From positions 2,356,001-2,420,000 of the forward strand of contig NZ_CP088018.1 in assembly GCF_021049265.1 (NCBI RefSeq): a stretch of 64,000 bases of DNA, written 5' to 3'. This DNA comes from Ruania suaedae. GTDB taxonomy: Bacteria > Actinomycetota > Actinomycetes > Actinomycetales > Beutenbergiaceae. The notes under the pieces were generated by a model. It made no database searches. It had not been told where the DNA came from and saw nothing but the letters and a program-made list of their open reading frames with translations. The translations under genes were made by a program, and so were the position numbers. Positions 45,214-55,882 of this stretch are shown here, piece after piece. Positions within the stretch are counted from its first letter, which is position 1. The number at the start of each line of letters is the position of its first letter.

Positions 45214-45594
45214 ATGACCGCCCAGCGCCCCGCCGCTCCGTCCGGCGACGATCGCACCCTCGCGATCCTGGCCCACCTCTCCCCCATCATCGCCATGATC
45301 GTCAGCGCCGGGTTCGTCTCGATCCTCGGGCCGCTGCTGGTGTGGCTGATCTGGCGGGGCCGGGGGACGCTGGTGCGCAACGCCGCCGCGAGCTCGTTCA
45401 ACTTCCACATCACGGTGTGGATCTCGATCGTGATCGGCTGGATCCTGGTCCTCACGATTGTGCTGCTGCCGGTCGGGCTGGTGCTGATCTTCCTGCCGGG
45501 CCTGGTCCAGATCATCCTGTCGATCGTCGGGGCGGTCCGGGCCGGTCGCGGCGAGGTGTACTCCTACCCGTTCCAGCTGCGCATCCTGAACTGA
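45214..45594 (+). CDS. DUF4870-type small membrane protein
   Basis: A 126-residue protein from MTAQRPAAPSGDDRTLAILA, ribosome site CGGAGGA. LAILAHLSPIIAMIVSAGFV, LGPLLVWLIWRGRGTLVRNA and SFNFHITVWISIVIGWILVL are the DUF4870 pattern with three or four membrane segments. Function unknown. It ends exactly where the opposite-strand membrane protein gene ends. Confidence 0.87.
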   Translation: MTAQRPAAPSGDDRTLAILAHLSPIIAMIVSAGFVSILGPLLVWLIWRGRGTLVRNAAASSFNFHITVWISIVIGWILVLTIVLLPVGLVLIFLPGLVQIILSIVGAVRAGRGEVYSYPFQLRILN

Positions 45595-46212
45595 TCAGAA
45601 CCCGCCGGTGAGGCGCAGCCCCAGCAGCACCAGGCACAGCAGCCAGGAGACGATGGCCGTCCAGAACAGGGCGGTGGCGCGCAGCGCGGTGGTGGCGACC
45701 ATCGGCGGGACGAACCAGCGAGCCCGGTTCAGCTCCTCGATCCGGCCGGTGAGGTAGTCCGGGATCGTCACCACCCGCCACAGCGAACGCAGCCGCCGGA
45801 AGAACCGGAGCCCGCCCTTCTCGGCCAGGTTCTTGAGCCGGTCCAGGACCTCGTCGCGCATCTCCAGCAGGTCCACCAGCCGCACGAACTCGTCGGTGAG
45901 GGCGCCGGTGTCGGCCACCGCGGACACGTACCGGTGGATCCGGATACACCACAGCACCACGATCGCGATGCCGGCCGCGGCGAGCAGGATCAGCACGATC
46001 CGCTCCCAGCCATCACCCGTCGCCGCGAGGGCGATCGTGGCCAGCAACGGCAGCACCGGCACCAGGCCGACGGCGTAGGCCGGGAACCGCAGGATCCGCA
46101 CCGCCCGCCGCACGATCGGGGCGAGCGTGCCCACCGAGGCCCTCGTGCTGCGCGAGAGCACGGTCTCGCGCTGGGCAGGCGGGACGGCCGGCTGGTCGGC
46201 GGGATCGGTCAT
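45595..46212 (-). CDS. Hypothetical membrane protein
   Basis: A 205-residue protein from MTDPADQPAVPPAQRETVLS. Membrane segments at about residues 45-64 (VGLVPVLPLLATIALAATGD), 70-88 (IVLILLAAAGIAIVVLW) and 180-200 (FWTAIVSWLLCLVLLGLRLT). A charged cytoplasmic middle (LLEMRDEVLDRLKNLAEKGG) may form a helix. No family recognised. It shares a short downstream boundary with the DUF4870 gene. Confidence 0.75.
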   Translation of the reverse strand: MTDPADQPAVPPAQRETVLSRSTRASVGTLAPIVRRAVRILRFPAYAVGLVPVLPLLATIALAATGDGWERIVLILLAAAGIAIVVLWCIRIHRYVSAVADTGALTDEFVRLVDLLEMRDEVLDRLKNLAEKGGLRFFRRLRSLWRVVTIPDYLTGRIEELNRARWFVPPMVATTALRATALFWTAIVSWLLCLVLLGLRLTGGF

Positions 46213-46240
46213 GGCGCCGATCGTAGCCGCCGGACATCGC

Positions 46241-46298
46241 ACACACCTGCGGCAGCCTGACCCACCCCGGTGGATACGTCAGACTGCCGCAGATGTGT
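46241..46298. terminator. Long imperfect hairpin after ilvC
   Basis: Two 21-base arms (46241-46261 and 46278-46298) pair at 19 positions around a 16-base loop that can itself form CCACC/GGTGG. It lies 13 bases after the ilvC stop on the minus strand and before the membrane protein start at 46212, so it is a likely transcript end or processing hairpin. No T-tract. Confidence 0.6.
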
Positions 46299-46311
46299 CA
46301 GACGGAGGGGG

Positions 46312-47382
<1,071 letters not shown>

Positions 47383-47907
47383 TCACGCGGTGCGGTTGAT
47401 GCGCTCCAGCGCCCGGTCGGTCATGGACTTGCCCCCGCGACCGATGGCCACAGCGCCGGACTGGACGATCTCACGGATACCGTACGGCTCGAGCGAGGCC
47501 AGCAGCGCCTGCAGCTTCTCCTCACCGCCGGTGGCCTCGATGGTGACGGCCTCGGGGGTCACGTCGACCACGTGCGCCCGGAAGAGCTCGACGACCTGCA
47601 GCACCGCGGTGCGGGAGACGTCGTCGGCCTTGACCTTGACCAGCAACAGCTCACGCTGGACCGAGGCGTGCGGGGCCAGCTCGACGATCTTGAGGACGTT
47701 GACGAGCTTGTTGAGCTGCTTGGTCACCTGTTCCAGCGGGTTGGACTCCACGTCCACCACCACGGTGATCCGGGAGATCTCGGGGTGCTCGGTGGGTCCG
47801 ACCGCCAGGGAGTGGATGTTGAAGGCGCGGCGGGCGAACAGGGCCGAGACGCGGGTGAGCACGCCGGGCTTGTTCTCCACCAGCACCGAGAGGGTGTGTC
47901 GGCTCAT
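47383..47907 (-). CDS. ilvN: Acetolactate synthase small (regulatory) subunit
   Basis: A 174-residue protein from MSRHTLSVLVENKPGVLTRV. The ACT domain continues with RAFNIHSLAVGPTEHPEISR, and the C-terminal half has LLLVKVKADDVSR and IVQSGAVAIGRGGKSM. It confers valine feedback inhibition on IlvB. 11 bases after ilvB. Confidence 0.95.
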   Translation of the reverse strand: MSRHTLSVLVENKPGVLTRVSALFARRAFNIHSLAVGPTEHPEISRITVVVDVESNPLEQVTKQLNKLVNVLKIVELAPHASVQRELLLVKVKADDVSRTAVLQVVELFRAHVVDVTPEAVTIEATGGEEKLQALLASLEPYGIREIVQSGAVAIGRGGKSMTDRALERINRTA

Positions 47908-47918
47908 CGTCTCGCTCC

Positions 47919-49754
47919 TCACTCGTCCCGCTCGAAGTCGGGAGTGATGCCGCGCGCGTACTGGATGTCGTCGTTGCTCACGCCGGCAGCCACCATCGGC
48001 CAGACCATGGCGTCGCGGCTGACGACGAAGTCCACCACCACCGGGCGGTCGTTGATCTCCTCGGCCTGCCGGATCGTGGCGTCGACGTCGGAGACCTTGT
48101 CGCAGCGCAGACCGACGCACCCGTAGGCCTCGGCCAGCTTCACGAAGTCCGGGATTCGCACCGTCTCGTGGCCGGTGTTGAGGTCGGTGTGGGAGTAGCG
48201 GGAGTCGTAGAACAGCGTCTGCCACTGCCGCACCATGCCGAGCGAGGAGTTGTTGATGACCGCCACCTTGATGGGGATGCCCTCGATCGCGCAGGTGGCG
48301 AGCTCCTGGTTGGTCATCTGGAAGCAGCCGTCCCCGTCGATCGCCCACACGGTGGCCTCCGGGCGGGCGACCTTGGCACCCATCGCCGCGGGCACCGAGT
48401 AGCCCATCGTGCCCAGGCCGCCCGAGTTCAGCCAGGTGCGTGGGTTCTGGTAGCGGATGAACTGGGCCGCCCACATCTGGTGCTGACCCACGCCGGCGGC
48501 GAAGATCGTCTCCGGACCGGAGATCTCGCCCAGCCGCGAGATCACGTGCTGGGGGGCGAGGAACCCGTCCTCGGTGGGGGTCCACCCCAGCGGGTAGGTC
48601 TCGCGCAGGTTGTCGAGGCTGGACCACCATGCAGCCAGGTCGGGCTTGCCGTGGTGGGCCTGCTCCTGTGCGAGCTCGGCCACCAGGTCGGCCAGGACCT
48701 CCTTGAGGTCGCCCACGATCGGCACGTCGGCGAAGCGGTTCTTGGAGATCTCCGCCGGGTCGATATCGGCGTGCACGACCGTGGCACCGGGGGCGAAGCT
48801 GTCGAGGCGACCGGTGACCCGGTCGTCGAAGCGTGCCCCGAGCGCGACCACGAGGTCGGCCTTCTGCAGGCCGGCCACGGCGGCCACGGTGCCGTGCATC
48901 CCGGGCATGCCCAGGTGCTGGGGGTGGCTGTCGGGCAGCGCGCCGCGCGCCATCAGGGTGGTGACCACCGGCGCACCGGAGAGGTTGGTCAGCTCCAGCA
49001 GTTCGGGTGAGGCGCCGGCGCGGATCGATCCGCCACCCACGTAGAGCACCGGCCGGCGGGCCGTGGCCAGCAGCCGGGCTGCTTCCTTGATCTGCTTGAT
49101 GTGGGGCTTGGTGATGGGCCGGTAGCCGGGGATGTCCAGGTGCGCGGGCGGCCAGCTGAACGTCGTCTGGGCCTGCATGGCGCTCTTGGCGATGTCGACC
49201 AGCACCGGTCCGGGCCGGCCGGTGCTGGCGATGTGGAACGCCTCGGCGATCCGCGCCGGGATGTCGGCCGGGTCGGTGATGAGGAAGGAGTGCTTGGTGA
49301 TCGGCATGGTGATGCCGACGATGTCGGCCTCCTGGAAGCCGTCGGTGCCGATCAGCGACTCGGCCACCTGACCAGTGATCGCCACCATCGGCACCGAGTC
49401 CATGTTGGCGTCGGCGATGGCGGTGACCAGGTTCGTCGCACCCGGGCCGGAGGTGGCCATGCAGACCCCGACCTTGCCGGTGGCGGCGGCGTAACCGGCG
49501 GCCGCGTGGCCCGCGCCCTGCTCGTGCCGGACGAGGATGTGGCGCATGCTGGAGTCGAACAGCGGATCGTAGACCGGCAGGATCGCCCCGCCCGGGATAC
49601 CGAAGACGGTGTCCACGCCGACGGACTCGAGCGACCGGACGACCGACTGGGCGCCGGACATGGTCTCTCCCGCGACCGCCCCGGCGTCAGCCGGCGCGAG
49701 CGCCGGCTTCGGGGGCTGCGGTCGCGGCGGCGTGGGATGTGGCACGTTGGCCAT
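47919..49754 (-). CDS. ilvB: Acetolactate synthase large (catalytic) subunit
   Basis: A 611-residue ThDP enzyme. [20 protein letters not shown] and [20 protein letters not shown] contain the catalytic Glu. The ThDP motif is [20 protein letters not shown] with INNSSLG. A 30-residue Pro-rich N-terminal tail precedes the conserved [20 protein letters not shown]. It makes acetolactate and acetohydroxybutyrate. Expression is probably controlled by the attenuator leader 46-160 bases upstream. Confidence 0.97.
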   Translation of the reverse strand: MANVPHPTPPRPQPPKPALAPADAGAVAGETMSGAQSVVRSLESVGVDTVFGIPGGAILPVYDPLFDSSMRHILVRHEQGAGHAAAGYAAATGKVGVCMATSGPGATNLVTAIADANMDSVPMVAITGQVAESLIGTDGFQEADIVGITMPITKHSFLITDPADIPARIAEAFHIASTGRPGPVLVDIAKSAMQAQTTFSWPPAHLDIPGYRPITKPHIKQIKEAARLLATARRPVLYVGGGSIRAGASPELLELTNLSGAPVVTTLMARGALPDSHPQHLGMPGMHGTVAAVAGLQKADLVVALGARFDDRVTGRLDSFAPGATVVHADIDPAEISKNRFADVPIVGDLKEVLADLVAELAQEQAHHGKPDLAAWWSSLDNLRETYPLGWTPTEDGFLAPQHVISRLGEISGPETIFAAGVGQHQMWAAQFIRYQNPRTWLNSGGLGTMGYSVPAAMGAKVARPEATVWAIDGDGCFQMTNQELATCAIEGIPIKVAVINNSSLGMVRQWQTLFYDSRYSHTDLNTGHETVRIPDFVKLAEAYGCVGLRCDKVSDVDATIRQAEEINDRPVVVDFVVSRDAMVWPMVAAGVSNDDIQYARGITPDFERDE

Positions 49755-49800
49755 CTGATCCTCCTGCGTTCTGCGGGTCCGTGGACTGGCGTGGACAAGG

Positions 49801-49832
49801 AAAAACCCCTCGCCCGGAATGGGATCGAGGGG
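49801..49832 (-). terminator. Intrinsic terminator in the ilvB leader (attenuator)
   Basis: On the minus strand CCCCTCG and CGAGGGG form a stem, with additional inner pairing CCC/GGG, followed by TTTTT. It lies between the leader peptide and ilvB. A separate 10-base inverted repeat (49850-49859 with 49891-49900) places one arm exactly over the leader's Val codons, so ribosome position would decide which hairpins form. Confidence 0.88.
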
Positions 49833-49859
49833 TGCGCGCTCGGCGGAAGTCGTCGTCGT

Positions 49860-49916
49860 TCAGACGGCCGCGCGAGCGCGCCCGGTAAGTACGACGACGA
49901 GGGAATCCGTGAACAT
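49860..49916 (-). CDS. ilvB leader peptide
   Basis: An 18-residue frame MFTDSLVVVLTGRARAAV with Leu-Val-Val-Val-Leu codons at 49901-49887, as expected for attenuation by branched-chain aminoacyl-tRNAs. The Val codons lie in one arm of the 49850-49859/49891-49900 stem. TAGGAT sits 6 bases before the ATG, so the leader RNA may start at the ATG. Confidence 0.88.
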   Translation of the reverse strand: MFTDSLVVVLTGRARAAV

Positions 49917-49922
49917 GGGTCG

Positions 49923-49928
49923 ATCCTA
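49923..49928 (-). promoter_or_regulatory. -10 element of the ilvBNC promoter
   Basis: TAGGAT on the minus strand, 6 bases before the leader peptide ATG. A TTGTGA about 20 bases further upstream could be a weak -35. No other start-proximal promoter is visible for ilvBNC. Confidence 0.6.
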
Positions 49929-50004
49929 GCCCGCTCCCAGCGCTCCCGTCACAATGCGAACCCTACCATCTCACATGTTGGTCTCTCAGTTCACATGATG
50001 ACAC

Positions 50005-50667
50005 TCAGGCAGAAGGTGCGCGGCCGAACGCGGTGCACACGCACGCCTCGTTGCCCTCGACATCGGCCAGGACCCAGAACGCGGGCGCGTGGCCGTCCGA
50101 GACCATCACCCCGCCGGCGTCGAGAGCGGCCTGGATCCGCGCCTCGGCGACGTCGCGTGGCACGTCCACGTCGAGGTGGATGCGGTTGCGCTGCGGTCGT
50201 TCGGCGTCCATCTGCTGGAACCACACGTCCGGGTGCCGCCCCTGTGGGTCGGTGAGCGCGTCGGCGTCCCCGGGGACGTCGTCGTAGGCGAGCACGGCGC
50301 GCCAGAACGGCAGCACCGCGTCCCGGTCGAGCGCATCGATGGCGATCTCCAGGGCGCTGCATCCGCTGGGTTCGGCGCGCACCTCCTCCTGGCGGGCGAG
50401 CTCGCTGATCCGGCGGGCCAGGGTGACGTCGCGCTCGGTGAGTCCGCCGGCGTCGTGGGAGGTGGTCACGACCTGCACGTCCGGGTAGCGCAGCGTGAGG
50501 TCGGGGTGGTGGTTCAGCTCATCGGCGATCTGTGCGATCCGCCCGACCAGGCGCGAGCCGACGGCGAACGATCCGGTCGCGAAACTGGTACGGAGGGTAG
50601 CGCGGACCACCCGCCAGTCCTCGAGCCCGTCGTAGTCGGCCACGGCTTCGGCGCTGAGTGTCTCCAT
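50005..50667 (-). CDS. Pterin-4a-carbinolamine dehydratase domain fused to a glyoxalase/VOC-like domain
   Basis: A 220-residue protein. Residues 1-95 are PCD-like: FAVGSRLVGRIAQIADELNH, then HHPDLTLRYPDVQVVTTSHD and GLTERDVTLARRISELA, with the conserved HHP. Residues 105-215 are VOC-like: LEIAIDALDRDAVLPFWRAV, HPDVWFQQMD, RNRIHLDVDVP and FWVLADVEGNEACVCTAFG. The fusion may link pterin recycling or a regulatory PCD to an unknown small-molecule binding module. No aromatic hydroxylase gene is nearby. Confidence 0.85.
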   Translation of the reverse strand: METLSAEAVADYDGLEDWRVVRATLRTSFATGSFAVGSRLVGRIAQIADELNHHPDLTLRYPDVQVVTTSHDAGGLTERDVTLARRISELARQEEVRAEPSGCSALEIAIDALDRDAVLPFWRAVLAYDDVPGDADALTDPQGRHPDVWFQQMDAERPQRNRIHLDVDVPRDVAEARIQAALDAGGVMVSDGHAPAFWVLADVEGNEACVCTAFGRAPSA

Positions 50668-50716
50668 CGCCCCATCGTGCTCCTGCGAGCCGGCCCGGGC
50701 AACAGCGGCACCCGGC

Positions 50717-51154
50717 TCAGTCCGGCGGGCGCGGGTCGATCTCGCTCATCTCGGCGAAGACATCGAGCTGGTCGGCCCAGAGGGCGAACGCGGCCCGGTC
50801 CGGGGCGTTCTGCTCGGTCCATCCGCCGTGGGTGACGTGCAGGTCGCTGCCACCCTCGCTGCGGTCGACGAAAACCGCCGTGACGGTGCTCGGCTCCCCC
50901 GAGGTGTGAGCGTAGGAGAGGGTGTGCCGCAGCCGCCGTCCCTCCTCGTACTCGAGCACCTCGCCCCAGTCCTCCTCCCGGCCGCCGGTGTGGCGTGCCA
51001 GCACCCGGCCTCCGGCCCGCGGCTGGATCACCAGCCGCTCGAACGTCTCGGGATCATCGGACCAGGCGGGCGGCCACCACCGGCCGCTCGCGTACACCGC
51101 GAAGGCGTGCGCGGCATCGGCGGCCAGGGGCACCCGCACCTCGATATCGCTCAT
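50717..51154 (-). CDS. SRPBCC/AHSA1-like protein
   Basis: A 145-residue protein from [60 protein letters not shown] and [20 protein letters not shown] are the helix-grip AHSA1 features. Ligand unknown. A longer upstream frame exists but lacks conserved sequence. 91 bases separate it from the preceding SdpI-like gene, with nothing recognisable there. Confidence 0.82.
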   Translation of the reverse strand: MSDIEVRVPLAADAAHAFAVYASGRWWPPAWSDDPETFERLVIQPRAGGRVLARHTGGREEDWGEVLEYEEGRRLRHTLSYAHTSGEPSTVTAVFVDRSEGGSDLHVTHGGWTEQNAPDRAAFALWADQLDVFAEMSEIDPRPPD

Positions 51155-51245
51155 GCTGCCATCGTGCGGGCGAGGCGTGGACGGGGCAAGTCCACGCGCA
51201 CGCGCTGACCTCTCGCGGATCGCCGGTGGCCCGAGCTTCGCGTTC

Positions 51246-51656
51246 TCACGCAGACGGCCGATCCGCATCCCCACGGGCCCGTTCGCCGACAGCCCGCGCA
51301 GCACGTTGTCCACGCGCTGCCGAACCGATCACGGCGACCAGGACCAGCGCGGTGCCACCGAGGAGCACCGCTCCCAGCAACCAGGCGTTGTCCAGCTCGA
51401 GCCACGCGAGCACAGCCGTGACCGCACCGGTCAGCGCGCAGAGCCAGCCACCGAGACGCATCAACGGCTCCCCGGCCCGGTGTGCCGCCAACCACGCCTC
51501 GTCCGAAGCCAGGGTCGCAGCGGTGCGGATTCCGGCGATCTGGTTCCGTCCGATCCTTCCCTGGGCAGCACGTCGCGCCACCACCACGATCGCCACGCCG
51601 GCGGCGACCAGCAGCAACCCCGTCGCGCTCAGCGCGGCGGAGTCCGCCGCGGTCAT
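51246..51656 (-). CDS. SdpI-family-like membrane protein
   Basis: A 136-residue protein with three membrane segments ([60 protein letters not shown]). [20 protein letters not shown] with [10 protein letters not shown] is the SdpI/YhfL motif (GxRxxxT ... W...H). SdpI proteins give immunity to a toxin in Bacillus; here the role is unknown. Its ATG overlaps the ilvD stop (ATGA), so it is in the ilvD operon. Confidence 0.8.
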   Translation of the reverse strand: MTAADSAALSATGLLLVAAGVAIVVVARRAAQGRIGRNQIAGIRTAATLASDEAWLAAHRAGEPLMRLGGWLCALTGAVTAVLAWLELDNAWLLGAVLLGGTALVLVAVIGSAARGQRAARAVGERARGDADRPSA

Positions 51657-53371
51657 CCCAGCACCGCACCCTTCGACGCCGTGCCCACGAGCTTGGAGTA
51701 CTTGGCGAGCACACCCCGGTGGAAGCCGTGCGGCACCGGCTCCACACCCTCGGCCCGGCGGCGCTCCAGCTCCGGTTCGTCGACCAGCAGGTCCAGCGTC
51801 TTGTTCGCCACGTCGAGGCGGATCGGGTCACCGTCGCGGACGAAGGCCACCGGGCCGCCGTCGACGGCCTCGGGTGCCACGTGCCCCACGCACAGGCCGG
51901 TGGTCCCACCGGAGAACCGGCCATCGGTGAGCAGCAGCACGGACTTGCCCAGCCCGGCGCCCTTGATCGCGCCGGTGATCGCCAGCATCTCGCGCATCCC
52001 CGGCCCGCCCTTGGGGCCCTCGTGCCGGATCACGACGACATCGCCGTCGGTGATCGTGCCGTCCTCCAGGGCGGCCAGTGCCGCCTGCTCCCGCTCGAAC
52101 ACCCGGGCCGTGCCCTGGAAGACCGACTCGTCGAACCCGGCGGACTTGACCACCGCCCCCTCGGGGGCGAGGGAGCCGTGCAGGATCGTGATCCCCCCGG
52201 TGGGGTGGATCGGGTTGTCCAGCGCCCGCAGGATCTTCCCGTCCGGGTCCGGCGGGGCGATGTCGGCGAGGTTCTCGGCCACCGTCCGCCCGGTCACCGT
52301 CAGGCAGTCCCCGTGCAGCAGGCCGGCGTCCAGCAGCGCCTTCATGACCACCGGCACCCCGCCGATCCGGTCGACGTCGTTCATGACGTACCGGCCGAAC
52401 GGCTTGAGGTCTCCCAGGTGCGGCACCTTCGAGGCCACGCGGTCGAAGTCGGCGAGCGTCAGCTCGACCTCGGCCTCGTTGGCGATGGCGAGCAGGTGCA
52501 GCACGGCGTTGGTGGAGCCGCCGAAGGCCATCACCACGGCGATGGCGTTCTCGAACGCCTCCTTGGTCATGATGTCGCGCGTCGTGATCCCCCGACGCAG
52601 CATCTCCACCACGGCCTCACCGGAGCGGTGGGCGAAGTTGTCCCGGCGCCGGTCGGCCGAGGGTGGTGCGGCCGAGCCGGGCAGCGACATCCCCATCGCC
52701 TCGGCCACCGAGGCCATCGTGTTCGCGGTGTACATCCCGCCGCAAGCTCCCTCGCCGGGGCAGATGGCCCGCTCGATGCGGTCGACATCCTCGGCCGACA
52801 TCCGGCCGCGCTGGCACGCCCCCACCGCCTCGAAGGCGTCGATGAGGGTGACGTCCTTCTCGGTACCGTCGGAGAGCTTGACCCAACCGGGCATGATCGA
52901 GCCGGCGTAGAGGAACACGCTGGACAGGTCCAGCCGGGCGGCGGCCATGAGCATCCCGGGCAGCGACTTGTCGCAGCCGGCCAGCAGCACGGACCCGTCG
53001 AGCCGCTCGGCCATCATCACGGTCTCGACGCTGTCGGCGATCACTTCGCGGGAGACGAGGGAGAAGTGCATCCCCTCATGCCCCATCGAGATCCCGTCCG
53101 AGACCGAGATGGTGCCGAACTGCAGCGGGTAACCGCCGCCGGCGTGCACGCCCTCCTTCGCGCCCTGCGCGAGCCGGTCCAGGGAGAGGTTGCACGGGGT
53201 GATCTCGTTCCACGAGCTGGCGATCCCGATCTGCGGCTTGACCCAGTCCTCGTCGCCCATGCCCACCGCGCGCAGCATCCCGCGGGAGGCGGTCGCCGAG
53301 AGCCCGTCGGTGACGGCGCGGCTGCGGGGCTTGATGTCCGGGCTGTCCGAGGTGTCCGAGATGTCGCTCAT
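51653..53371 (-). CDS. ilvD: Dihydroxy-acid dehydratase, mycobacterial-type
   Basis: A 572-residue protein. [20 protein letters not shown] and [20 protein letters not shown] give one Cys in each of the first two Fe-S positions (CDK and ACGG). [19 protein letters not shown] is the C-terminal motif. This matches the Mycobacterium tuberculosis IlvD type, reported to hold [2Fe-2S]. It makes 2-oxo acids of Val/Ile/Leu. It overlaps the upstream second ilvD by four bases. Confidence 0.94.
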   Translation of the reverse strand: MSDISDTSDSPDIKPRSRAVTDGLSATASRGMLRAVGMGDEDWVKPQIGIASSWNEITPCNLSLDRLAQGAKEGVHAGGGYPLQFGTISVSDGISMGHEGMHFSLVSREVIADSVETVMMAERLDGSVLLAGCDKSLPGMLMAAARLDLSSVFLYAGSIMPGWVKLSDGTEKDVTLIDAFEAVGACQRGRMSAEDVDRIERAICPGEGACGGMYTANTMASVAEAMGMSLPGSAAPPSADRRRDNFAHRSGEAVVEMLRRGITTRDIMTKEAFENAIAVVMAFGGSTNAVLHLLAIANEAEVELTLADFDRVASKVPHLGDLKPFGRYVMNDVDRIGGVPVVMKALLDAGLLHGDCLTVTGRTVAENLADIAPPDPDGKILRALDNPIHPTGGITILHGSLAPEGAVVKSAGFDESVFQGTARVFEREQAALAALEDGTITDGDVVVIRHEGPKGGPGMREMLAITGAIKGAGLGKSVLLLTDGRFSGGTTGLCVGHVAPEAVDGGPVAFVRDGDPIRLDVANKTLDLLVDEPELERRRAEGVEPVPHGFHRGVLAKYSKLVGTASKGAVLG

Positions 53372-55227
53372 CCCCTCACTCTAGACAGATCCCGCACGGC
53401 CCCACGATCGGCCGAGGTGGCCATCGCGGCGTACGCGCGCAGCGCCGGGGAGACGTAGCGATCGCGCTCCACCGGCTGCCACGGATGCTCGGAGGCCTCC
53501 ATCTTGGCGCGGCGGTCGGCGAGCACCTGCTCGGGCACGTTCAGCCTGATCGCGCGGGAGTCGACGTCGATCTCGATCTCGTCACCGTCCTCGACCAGCC
53601 CGATCAGCCCGCCCGCGGCGGCCTCCGGGGAGATGTGGCCCACCGAGATCCCGGACGAGCCCCCGGAGAAGCGACCGTCGGTGATCAGCGCGCACACCTT
53701 GCCCAACCCGCGGCCCTTGATGAACGACGTCGGGTAGAGCATCTCCTGCATACCAGGACCGCCCGCCGGGCCCTCGTAGCGCACGACGACGACGTGCCCG
53801 GGCTGGACCTGCTTGGTGAGGATCTTCTCGACGGCCTCGTCCTGGGACTCGCAGACCAGCGCCTTGCCCACGAAGTGGAAGACGTCCGGGTCGACGCCAG
53901 CCGTCTTGAAGACGGCCCCGTCCTCAGCGAGGTTGCCGCGCAGCACCGCCAGCCCACCCTCGACGGTGTAGGCGTGCGCGAGGTCGCGGATGCAGCCCCC
54001 CGCGGCGTCGACATCGAGCGACTCCCACCGGTTCGAGGTCGAGAACGCCTGGGTGGTGCGCACCCCGCCCGGGGCGGCATGGAACAGCTCGATGGCCTTC
54101 TCCGTCGCGCTCCCACCGCGGATGTCCCAGTCGGCGAGCCACTGCGTCAGCGTCGGGGTGTGCACGCTGGTCACCTCGCGCTCCAGCAGCCCGGCACGGT
54201 CCAGCTCACCCAGCAGCGCGGGAATCCCGCCCGCCCGATGGACATCCTCCATGTGGTAATCGGGGTGATTCGGCGCCACCTTCGACAGGCACGGGACGTT
54301 CCGGCTGATCTCCTCGATGTCGGTCAGGTCGAAGTCGACCTCGCCCTCCTGGGCTGCGGCGAGCACGTGCAGCACCGTGTTCGTGGATCCGCCCATGGCC
54401 ACGTCCAGCGCCATCGCGTTGCGGAAGGCGGCCTTGGTGGCGATGTGACGCGGGGCCGCCGAATCGTCCTCGTCGTCGTAGTAGCGCTTCGCCAGCTCGA
54501 CGACGGTGCGCCCGGCGTTCAGGAAGAGTTCCTTCCGGGCGGCGTGGGTGGCGAGCACCGAACCGTTGCCCGGCAGCGAGAGTCCGAGCGCCTCGGTGAG
54601 ACAGTTCATGGAGTTCGCGGTGAACATGCCCGAGCAGGACCCGCAGGTCGGACAGGCGTTCTCCTCCACCTGGGCCAGGGCCTCGTCGGAGACGTTCTCG
54701 TCGGCGGAATAGTTGATCGCGTTGACCAGGTTGAGGCTGGTCTTCGCGACGCCGTCGGCCACGATCGCCTTACCGGCCTCCATCGGGCCGCCGGAGACGA
54801 AGACCACCGGGATGTTCAGCCGCAGCGCCGCGTTGAGCATGCCGGGGGTGATCTTGTCGCAGTTGGAGATGCACACCAGCGCATCGGCGCAGTGCGCGTT
54901 CACCATGTACTCCACCGAGTCCGCGATCAGATCGCGGCTGGGCAGGGAGTACAGCATCCCCCCGTGGCCCATCGCGATGCCGTCGTCGACGGCGATGGTG
55001 TTGAACTCCTTCGCCACTCCCCCGGCCTCCTGTACGGCGGAAGCCACCAGATCGCCCATGTCCTTGAGGTGGACGTGACCCGGGACGAACTGGGTGTAGG
55101 AGTTAGCGATCGCGACGATCGGTTTGCCGAAGTCTTCCGAGCCCATCCCGGTGGCGCGCCACAGCGCCCGGGCGCCGGCCATGTTGCGGCCGTGGGTGGA
55201 GGTGCGCGAACGCAGCGGACGACTCAT
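53368..55227 (-). CDS. ilvD: Dihydroxy-acid dehydratase, E. coli-type
   Basis: A 619-residue protein. [60 protein letters not shown] and [20 protein letters not shown] are E. coli IlvD features; that enzyme carries an oxygen-sensitive [4Fe-4S] cluster. It differs clearly from the adjacent 572-residue paralogue, so the two are not a recent duplication. First gene of ilvD-ilvD-sdpI-like. Confidence 0.95.
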   Translation of the reverse strand: MSRPLRSRTSTHGRNMAGARALWRATGMGSEDFGKPIVAIANSYTQFVPGHVHLKDMGDLVASAVQEAGGVAKEFNTIAVDDGIAMGHGGMLYSLPSRDLIADSVEYMVNAHCADALVCISNCDKITPGMLNAALRLNIPVVFVSGGPMEAGKAIVADGVAKTSLNLVNAINYSADENVSDEALAQVEENACPTCGSCSGMFTANSMNCLTEALGLSLPGNGSVLATHAARKELFLNAGRTVVELAKRYYDDEDDSAAPRHIATKAAFRNAMALDVAMGGSTNTVLHVLAAAQEGEVDFDLTDIEEISRNVPCLSKVAPNHPDYHMEDVHRAGGIPALLGELDRAGLLEREVTSVHTPTLTQWLADWDIRGGSATEKAIELFHAAPGGVRTTQAFSTSNRWESLDVDAAGGCIRDLAHAYTVEGGLAVLRGNLAEDGAVFKTAGVDPDVFHFVGKALVCESQDEAVEKILTKQVQPGHVVVVRYEGPAGGPGMQEMLYPTSFIKGRGLGKVCALITDGRFSGGSSGISVGHISPEAAAGGLIGLVEDGDEIEIDVDSRAIRLNVPEQVLADRRAKMEASEHPWQPVERDRYVSPALRAYAAMATSADRGAVRDLSRVRG

Positions 55228-55408
55228 CGCAGGTCACTCCTTATGCAGCTGACGGCGCAGAGCTACGCCGGCCAGCACGATACGACGCCCCTGGGAGAGG
55301 GCGCGGCGCCTGTCCGGAAGGTGGGCGGGACCTAGGGCCCAGAAGCAGGTGGTGGTGACGCGGGACCATAGATACGTCAGCAAGTCAGACACCACCAGGG
55401 AGCAGATC

Positions 55409-55882
55409 ATGACCACCTCGACCCGCAGCGGTTCCTTCATCAAGGCTGTCGGCATCACCTCGTTCGTGCTCGGCCTGATCTTCGTCCTCGCCGGGGTGGG
55501 CACCTGGGCGATGGTCTCGAGCCAGCTCGCCGACGAGGAGATCACGGTGGCCGAGGATGCCCGGTGGTTCGGTGGTTCGCAGGTGCGCGGACCCCTCACC
55601 GCCTTCGCCCAGGCCGACATCATCAACACCCACGCGCTGCACGCGACCGAGGGGCGCACCTACGCCGAGCTCGGGGCCGCCATGCAGGGGGTGGACCCGG
55701 AGTCGGAGGAGCACGCCGAGCTCTCCGCCCAGCGGCAGACGGTGATGAACGCCTCGTTCCTGCGGGCCTCACTGTTCACCTCGGTGGTCGCCTTCGGCGT
55801 GGCGGCGCTGGTGATCGGGCTCGGCACCGTGCTGGCCCTGACCGGAGTAGCGATCCGGCGGCTGGCTACCCTGACCAGGTGA
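55409..55882 (+). CDS. Actinobacterial two-helix membrane protein (LigA-labelled family)
   Basis: A 157-residue protein from MTTSTRSGSFIKAVGITSFV. Helices at about residues 15-37 (SFVLGLIFVLAGVGTWAMVS) and 127-150 (FTSVVAFGVAALVIGLGTVL). The external loop has EITVAEDARWFGGSQVRGPL and AQADIINTHALHATEGRTYA. Databases often call such proteins aromatic ring-opening dioxygenase LigA, which I consider a misannotation as no dioxygenase motif is present. Ribosome site AGGGAG. Coupled to the next gene by GTGA. Confidence 0.82.
   Translation: MTTSTRSGSFIKAVGITSFVLGLIFVLAGVGTWAMVSSQLADEEITVAEDARWFGGSQVRGPLTAFAQADIINTHALHATEGRTYAELGAAMQGVDPESEEHAELSAQRQTVMNASFLRASLFTSVVAFGVAALVIGLGTVLALTGVAIRRLATLTR

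Noticed and set aside
55228-55408. T-box or other tRNA-sensing element before ilvD
   Set aside because: No T-box sequence and no intrinsic terminator could be found; only a speculative upstream frame remains.
55409-55882. Aromatic ring-opening dioxygenase LigA
   Set aside because: The protein is a short two-helix membrane protein with no dioxygenase metal ligands; the label is a database artefact.
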